From: Rhodocyclus purpureus
Lineage (GTDB): Bacteria > Pseudomonadota > Gammaproteobacteria > Burkholderiales > Rhodocyclaceae
Assembly (NCBI RefSeq): GCF_016653115.1
Contig: NZ_NHRX01000063.1
Coordinates: forward strand, 95,147-139,231
Length of the DNA: 44,085 nt
Reading direction: 5' to 3'
Of the stretch, positions 30,395 to 44,085 are shown piece after piece. The stretch's first letter is position 1. Each line of letters starts with the position of its first letter. The position numbers and the translations under genes are program-made. The notes under the pieces are model-generated. The model saw only the letters and a program-made list of their open reading frames with translations. It did not search any database and was not told the origin of the DNA.

Positions 30395-30450
30395 ACTCTC
30401 TTCCAAAGAACACGTAGGACGTGAGCGACGGGAAGCCGCTCGAACGCTGC

Positions 30451-30484
30451 AAAAAACCAAGGCGGACCAAAGGGACCGCCTTGG
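30451..30484 (-). terminator. Intrinsic terminator/attenuator between rpoC and rpsL
   Basis: On the minus strand, CCAAGGCGG (from 30484) pairs with CCGCCTTGG (to 30457), followed by six T residues (30456-30451). It is a textbook intrinsic terminator for rpoC. Because the best promoter for rpsL lies upstream of it, it may also attenuate the rpsL transcript. Confidence 0.9.
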
Positions 30485-30539
30485 CGATTATCCAGTCAGG
30501 GCGGGTGCTTTGGTCGCATTCCGCCATAAAAGACCGGGG

Positions 30540-30564
30540 ATTCTATGGGCAATCAAGCCCCGAG

Positions 30565-30568
<4 letters not shown>
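30540..30568 (-). promoter_or_regulatory. Sigma70-like promoter for rpsL overlapping the rpoC stop codon
   Basis: Minus strand: TTGACT (30563-30568), a 17-bp spacer, TAGAAT (30540-30545), then a GC-rich discriminator CCCCGG. The -35 hexamer contains the rpoC stop codon (30565-30567). The predicted start near 30533 gives a leader of about 139 bases that must pass the hairpin at 30451-30484 before reaching rpsL. Confidence 0.65.
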
Positions 30569-34803
<4,235 letters not shown>

Positions 34804-34838
34804 CTTTCACTCCATCCGGGGTGAGAATTCTGGATGTC

Positions 34839-34893
34839 GGGACGGCGGCACTCCGGTACGCGCCGTCCCCGATGCCGGCCCGATCGGGCCGGC
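34839..34893 (-). promoter_or_regulatory. Two hairpins in the rpoB-rpoC intergenic region
   Basis: GGGACGGCG (34839-34847) pairs with CGCCGTCCC (34861-34869). A perfect 20-base GC-rich palindrome spans 34874-34893 directly after the rpoB stop. Neither has a U-tract, so they are more likely processing, stability or pausing structures than terminators. Confidence 0.5.
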
Positions 34894-34901
34894 GGCTCGT
34901 A

Positions 34902-39185
<4,284 letters not shown>

Positions 39186-39256
39186 GGTCGCTCCGAGCTT
39201 GAAAGATCCTAGATTGCGCGGTGCGCGGGGGATCAGTCCCGCCACACCGTACAGCG

Positions 39257-39301
39257 GACAAACGTGAGGAGACTGCCTTCGCAATCAACCTCACGTTTGT
39301 C
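39257..39301 (-). promoter_or_regulatory. Long hairpin in the rplL-rpoB spacer
   Basis: GACAAACGTGAGG (39257-39269) and CCTCACGTTTGTC (39289-39301) are perfect 13-base inverted repeats with a 19-base loop. In E. coli the same spacer holds an RNase III processing site. The position and stem length make a similar role plausible, but the sequence is not comparable. Confidence 0.6.
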
Positions 39302-39362
39302 TGCGCGCGAGCCCCGACCGGTGCCCGCCGTCCCCATTTGCCGGCAGGGAACGACTTGCCTG

Positions 39363-39407
39363 ACAGAAAAACGCAAGCGGGCCGACGGCCGTAAGCCGTC
39401 GACCCGC
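39363..39407 (-). terminator. Attenuator-like hairpin after rplL
   Basis: GCGGG-C-CGACGGC (39377-39389) pairs with GCCGTCG-A-CCCGC (39395-39407) apart from one mismatch, with a five-base loop. On the minus strand the stem is followed by TTGCGTTTTTCTG, a broken U-tract. Partial termination here would reduce rpoBC transcription relative to rplJL, as known for E. coli. Confidence 0.65.
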
Positions 39408-39422
39408 CCAGGAGAGGCCGTC

Positions 39423-39794
<372 letters not shown>

Positions 39795-39849
39795 AATCGA
39801 TTAACTCCAGATAAATCTTGAAAAGGGATGCGAAATGTCGAAGCGTGCT

Positions 39850-40368
39850 TTAAGCCGCGGCCGTTTCGGCCGGGGCTGCGGCGCCACCGCGCTGCTCGGC
39901 GAGCGCAGCGAGCGCACGCGCGAACCCGGAAACCGGAGCCTGCATGACGCCGAGCAGGCGTGCGAGCAGTTCTTCGCGGCTGGGGATCGAGGCGAGCGCT
40001 TGCACGCCGGCCTTGTCGAGCACCTTGCCGCCGTAGCAGCCGGCCTTGAGCACGAGCTTGTCGTTGGTTTTCGCGAAATCGCTGAGCACCTTCGCCGCTG
40101 CCACCGGATCTTCGGAAATGCTGTAGATCAGCGGGCCGGTCATCTGCTCGGCGAGGGGAGCGAACGGGGTGTCCGCAACTGCGCGACGTACGAGGGTGTT
40201 CTTCACCACGCGCAGGTAGACGCCCGACTGGCGTGCCTGGGCGCGCAAGCGGGTCAGGTCGCCGACGGCGATCCCGCTGTACGCGGCCAGAACGATCGTC
40301 TGGGCGCTGGCCACTTTCACCGATACTTCGGCGACTACGGCCTTTTTATCATCAAGATTGAGACCCAC
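39850..40368 (-). CDS. rplJ: 50S ribosomal protein L10
   Basis: The 172-residue stalk base protein binds 23S rRNA and L7/L12 dimers. It begins (GTG start) [20 protein letters not shown] and contains [20 protein letters not shown]. The C-terminal L7/L12-binding helix region ends in an Ala-rich tail. GTG at 40368 is favoured by AGGAGG seven bases upstream. L10 with L7/L12 probably represses its own translation via the leader upstream. Confidence 0.97.
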   Translation of the reverse strand: MGLNLDDKKAVVAEVSVKVASAQTIVLAAYSGIAVGDLTRLRAQARQSGVYLRVVKNTLVRRAVADTPFAPLAEQMTGPLIYSISEDPVAAAKVLSDFAKTNDKLVLKAGCYGGKVLDKAGVQALASIPSREELLARLLGVMQAPVSGFARALAALAEQRGGAAAPAETAAA

Positions 40369-40642
40369 GGGCCTGTCCTCCTATCAAGTCCACACACGAC
40401 GCGTCCGGCTGGACACGTCGCACCCACGGCGACCTCGATCAGGAGCGTCACCGCCGCCTTGGCGGGCGTCGGCAAAAAATCCTGTTTCGGGCACACCGTC
40501 TGCGCAGGTCGCTTGCGCGCTTAGACTGCCGGATGACTCCGGCAGCGCCTGCGGTCTTTGACGATCCGCCGCACCCGCGAGGATGCGACGTCCCAAAGTA
40601 CGTTGGCGCCGACGTCAGGGACGCCGGCGCTTGTTACTGCGA
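40369..40642 (-). promoter_or_regulatory. rplJ leader, candidate L10-binding mRNA element
   Basis: The 274-bp rplA-rplJ gap has no gene. A perfect 8-bp hairpin, CTGCCGGA/TCCGGCAG (40526-40533 and 40538-40545), is enclosed by an outer pairing CGCAGG/CCTGCG (40503-40508 and 40548-40553). This nested arrangement upstream of rplJ fits the L10 autoregulatory leader of proteobacteria in position and general form. I could not verify the kink-turn residues, and no good promoter was found in the gap. Confidence 0.5.
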
Positions 40643-41338
40643 TCAGCCTTGCAGGCTGGCGAGGTCGACGCGAACGCCGAGACCCATCGTGCTCGACACG
40701 GCAACCTTCTTCAGGTACTGGCCCTTCGAGCTGGCCGGCTTGGCCTTGCTCAGCGCGTCGATCAGCGCCTTCAGGTTTTCCTCGAGGCGCGCGACTTCGA
40801 ACGAGGCGCGACCGATCGTGCAGTGCACGATGCCGCCCTTGTCGGTGCGGTACTGGACCTGACCGGCCTTGGCGTTGCGCACGGCGGTGGCGACGTCCAT
40901 GGTCACGGTGCCGACCTTCGGGTTCGGCATCAGGCCGCGCGGACCGAGGATCTGGCCGAGCTGACCGACGACGCGCATCGCATCGGGGGTGGCGATGACG
41001 CGATCGAAGTTGATGTTGCCGGCCTTGATTTCGGCGGCGAGGTCGTCGAAGCCGACGATGTCGGCGCCGGCGGCGCGGGCGGCTTCAGCCTTTTCACCCT
41101 GCGCGAAGACGGCGACGCGGACGGTCTTGCCGGTCCCCGCGGGCAGCACGACCGAACCACGGACGAGTTGGTCGGACTTGCGCGGGTCGATGCCGAGGTT
41201 CACCGAGACGTCGATCGACTCGTCGAACTTGGCGGTCGCGACTTCCTTGGCCAGCGTCAGCGCTTCGGCGACGGCGTAGTTGCGGTTACGATCGATCTTG
41301 CCCTGCAGGGCCTGTTGACGCTTGCTCAGTTTGGCCAT
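40643..41338 (-). CDS. rplA: 50S ribosomal protein L1
   Basis: The 231-residue protein forms the mobile L1 stalk that releases E-site tRNA. It begins [20 protein letters not shown] and contains [20 protein letters not shown] and [19 protein letters not shown]. In E. coli L1 represses the rplKA mRNA. The rplK leader here has two strong hairpins. It starts one base after the rplK stop. Confidence 0.98.
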   Translation of the reverse strand: MAKLSKRQQALQGKIDRNRNYAVAEALTLAKEVATAKFDESIDVSVNLGIDPRKSDQLVRGSVVLPAGTGKTVRVAVFAQGEKAEAARAAGADIVGFDDLAAEIKAGNINFDRVIATPDAMRVVGQLGQILGPRGLMPNPKVGTVTMDVATAVRNAKAGQVQYRTDKGGIVHCTIGRASFEVARLEENLKALIDALSKAKPASSKGQYLKKVAVSSTMGLGVRVDLASLQG

Positions 41339-41339
41339 C

Positions 41340-41771
41340 TCAGAGACCCTCCACCGTGATGCCCATCGAGCGGGCGCTGCCAGCGATCGTGCGCACCGCA
41401 GCTTCCATGTCGGCGGCGGTCAGATCGGGCATCTTGGTCTTGGCGATTTCCTCGCACTGGGCACGCGTCAGCTTGCCGACCTTGTCGGTATGCGGCTTGG
41501 CGCTGCCCTTCTGCACGCCCGATGCCTTCTTGATCAGCACCGTTGCGGGCGGGGTCTTCATGATGAAGGTGAAGCTCTTGTCCGCGAACGCGGTGATCAC
41601 CACCGGGATCGGCAGACCGGGCTCCATGCCCTGCGTCTTGGCGTTGAATTCCTTGCAGAACGCCATGATGTTGAGACCGCGCTGGCCGAGTGCGGGACCG
41701 ATCGGGGGCGACGGATTCGCCTTGCCGGCGGGCACTTGCAGCTTGATGAAGCCGATTATCTTCTTTGCCAC
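41340..41771 (-). CDS. rplK: 50S ribosomal protein L11
   Basis: The 143-residue protein forms the GTPase-associated centre and is needed for RelA activation by uncharged tRNA. The start is a GTG at 41771, read as [20 protein letters not shown]. The upstream part of the frame lacks similarity, and a GGAG lies just before it. The flexible N-domain [20 protein letters not shown] carries the thiostrepton-site prolines, and the C-domain ends [10 protein letters not shown]. Confidence 0.97.
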   Translation of the reverse strand: MAKKIIGFIKLQVPAGKANPSPPIGPALGQRGLNIMAFCKEFNAKTQGMEPGLPIPVVITAFADKSFTFIMKTPPATVLIKKASGVQKGSAKPHTDKVGKLTRAQCEEIAKTKMPDLTAADMEAAVRTIAGSARSMGITVEGL

Positions 41772-41829
41772 GTTAAACGCTCCAAAAGACGGGTACGAGC
41801 GCGCCGTTGCCGACGCTCCCCAAACGACA

Positions 41830-41884
41830 CTTGCGGCCACTTGGCCGCAAGCCTTGGCTGCCCCGGCGCATCACGCCGGCAGCC
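41830..41884 (-). promoter_or_regulatory. Paired hairpins in the nusG-rplK spacer
   Basis: CTTGCGGCC/GGCCGCAAG (within 41830-41851) is a tight stem with a four-base loop. A longer stem, GGCTGCC..GGCG/CGCC..GGCAGCC (41856-41884), has a two-base bulge. No U-tract follows. They form the leader of the rplKA mRNA, where L1 would bind if regulated as in E. coli; direct similarity was not shown. Confidence 0.45.
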
Positions 41885-41902
41885 TTCCGGGCCATGAAGT
41901 CC

Positions 41903-42436
41903 TCAGGACTTCTCGACCTGGCTGAATTCGAGCTCGACCGGCGTCGACCGGCCGAAGATGGTGACCGAGACGCGCAGACGGTTCTTCTCGTAATTGACGT
42001 CCTCGACCGAGCCGTGGAAGTCGGTGAACGGGCCTTCCTTGACACGGACCACTTCGCCCGGCTCGAACAGGACCTTGGGCCGCGGCTTTTCGACGCCTTC
42101 CTGCATCTGCTGCATGATCTTGTCGACTTCCTTCTCGGAAATCGGCGTCGGCTTGTTGGCAGCGCCGCCGACGAAGCCGGTAACCTTGGGCGTGCTTTTG
42201 ACCAGGTGCCAGGTGTCGTCGTTCATTTCCATTTCGACGAGGACGTAGCCCGGGAAGAACTTGCGCTCGGTGATGCTCTTCTGGCCGCCCTTCAGTTCGA
42301 CGACTTCCTCGACGGGAACCAGGATGCGACCGAAATGATCCTGCATCCCCTGGCGGGCGATGCGGTCAGCCAGCGCGCGCTGCACGCTCTTCTCGAAGCC
42401 CGAATAGGCGTGAACGACATACCAGCGCATGCTCAT
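41903..42436 (-). CDS. nusG: Transcription termination/antitermination protein NusG
   Basis: The 177-residue elongation factor has the NGN domain, which bridges the RNA polymerase clamp and lobe ([39 protein letters not shown]). The C-terminal KOW domain ([20 protein letters not shown]) binds Rho or S10. The ATG at 42436 is chosen because it overlaps the secE stop as ATGA; an ATG two codons later is possible. Its polymerase target carries the unusual lobe insertion described here. Confidence 0.97.
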   Translation of the reverse strand: MSMRWYVVHAYSGFEKSVQRALADRIARQGMQDHFGRILVPVEEVVELKGGQKSITERKFFPGYVLVEMEMNDDTWHLVKSTPKVTGFVGGAANKPTPISEKEVDKIMQQMQEGVEKPRPKVLFEPGEVVRVKEGPFTDFHGSVEDVNYEKNRLRVSVTIFGRSTPVELEFSQVEKS

Positions 42437-42786
42437 GATTGTTTCCATCCAAGAATCAGGTCGTACAACAGCCACTCGAGACTCTTGTCGGCGAGCCAGA
42501 GGAAAAGCGCCATGACCACGACGAACACGAAGACCATCCCGGTCGTCTGCAGGGTTTCCTTGCGCGTCGGCCAGACGACCTTGCGCGTTTCATCGACCGC
42601 GTCCTTCGCAAAACCGAAGAATTGACGCCCCTGTTCGGTCGTCCATGCAGTCCCGACGGCGGCGGCAAGGCCCGCGAGCACGGACAGGACGCGCACGATC
42701 AGCGCCTGCTCGCCGAGCAGATAAAAGCCGGCTACGCCAGCGGCAAGCAAGGCCAGCGCCAGCGCGAACTTGAGTTTGTCGGCCAT
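42433..42786 (-). CDS. secE: Protein translocase subunit SecE
   Basis: The 117-residue membrane protein clamps SecY. It has three hydrophobic helices like the E. coli form: two near the N-terminus (about 5-23 and 28-47) and the essential third (about 85-105). The conserved amphipathic segment [20 protein letters not shown] precedes the third. The start is the ATG at 42786, after the tRNA gene. The longer frame upstream runs through the tRNA and is rejected. Confidence 0.96.
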   Translation of the reverse strand: MADKLKFALALALLAAGVAGFYLLGEQALIVRVLSVLAGLAAAVGTAWTTEQGRQFFGFAKDAVDETRKVVWPTRKETLQTTGMVFVFVVVMALFLWLADKSLEWLLYDLILGWKQS

Positions 42787-42806
42787 TTCTTCAGCTTTGA
42801 TATGTG

Positions 42807-42882
42807 TGGCAGGGGCAGAGGGAATCGAACCCCCAACCTTCGGTTTTGGAGACCGACGCTCTGCCAGTTGAGCTATACCCCT
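42807..42882 (-). tRNA. trnW: tRNA-Trp (anticodon CCA)
   Basis: The 76-base gene includes an encoded CCA end (42807-42809) and G discriminator (42810). The acceptor AGGGGTA pairs with TGCCCCT. The anticodon loop CTCCAAA has CCA at 42849-42847. The T arm is GGGGGTTCGATTCCC. It sits between tuf and secE, as commonly found in betaproteobacteria, and is presumably processed from the same transcript. Confidence 0.97.
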
Positions 42883-42937
42883 GCGGCAGAGACTACCGGG
42901 CAAGCCTGCAAGGCCGCCCGGCGTCATTGAACTGCAC

Positions 42938-44085
<1,148 letters not shown>

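Overview
The window is a GC-rich bacterial chromosome segment. Its core is a long minus-strand supercluster in the order tuf, trnW, secE, nusG, rplK, rplA, rplJ, rplL, rpoB, rpoC, rpsL, rpsG, fusA, tuf, rpsJ, then the S10, spc and alpha gene blocks through rplQ. That order, the secY-infA-rpmJ-rpsM junction and the ubiquinone genes ubiA and ubiD point to a betaproteobacterium. A Rhodocyclales-like lineage is my best guess, but that is inference. No search was run.

Layout. 1-755: tandem array of a 139-bp unit, each unit carrying a large imperfect inverted repeat. 838-4176 (minus): ubiA, a class II-type cytochrome c, ubiD and a small membrane protein, the first three translationally coupled. 4177-5588: an accessory patch with a decayed WD40-repeat remnant, then a plus-strand two-gene module (winged-helix nucleotidyltransferase plus HEPN-like protein) behind two operator-like palindromes. 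5649-9944 (minus): recG, ridA, a FadL-type outer-membrane protein and a YciA-type thioesterase. 10163-11956 (plus): an Atm1-type ABC exporter. 12007-12037: a bidirectional terminator separating the exporter from the convergent ribosomal supercluster. 12080 to the end (minus): the supercluster, leaving the window inside the second tuf gene.

How the genes work together. The supercluster encodes RNA polymerase alpha, beta and beta', many ribosomal proteins, EF-Tu (twice), EF-G, IF-1, NusG, SecY, SecE and tRNA-Trp. Good sigma70-like promoters lie inside it before rpsL, rplC, rplN and rpsM. Ancestral operon starts therefore seem to persist in the fused cluster, except that rpsJ now sits upstream of the S10-block promoter. 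Structured leaders occur before rplJ, rpoB, rpoC, rpsL, rplC and rplN.

Most striking observation. RpoB (1427 residues) carries an in-frame insertion of about 76 residues (residues 416-491) in its lobe region. The insert resembles the C-terminal domain of ribosomal protein L7/L12, whose gene rplL lies directly upstream. The rest of RpoB looks ordinary, and the insertion roughly accounts for the extra length relative to E. coli RpoB. Second in interest is the nucleotidyltransferase/HEPN-like pair, in which both proteins lack a canonical catalytic residue and which may be autoregulated.
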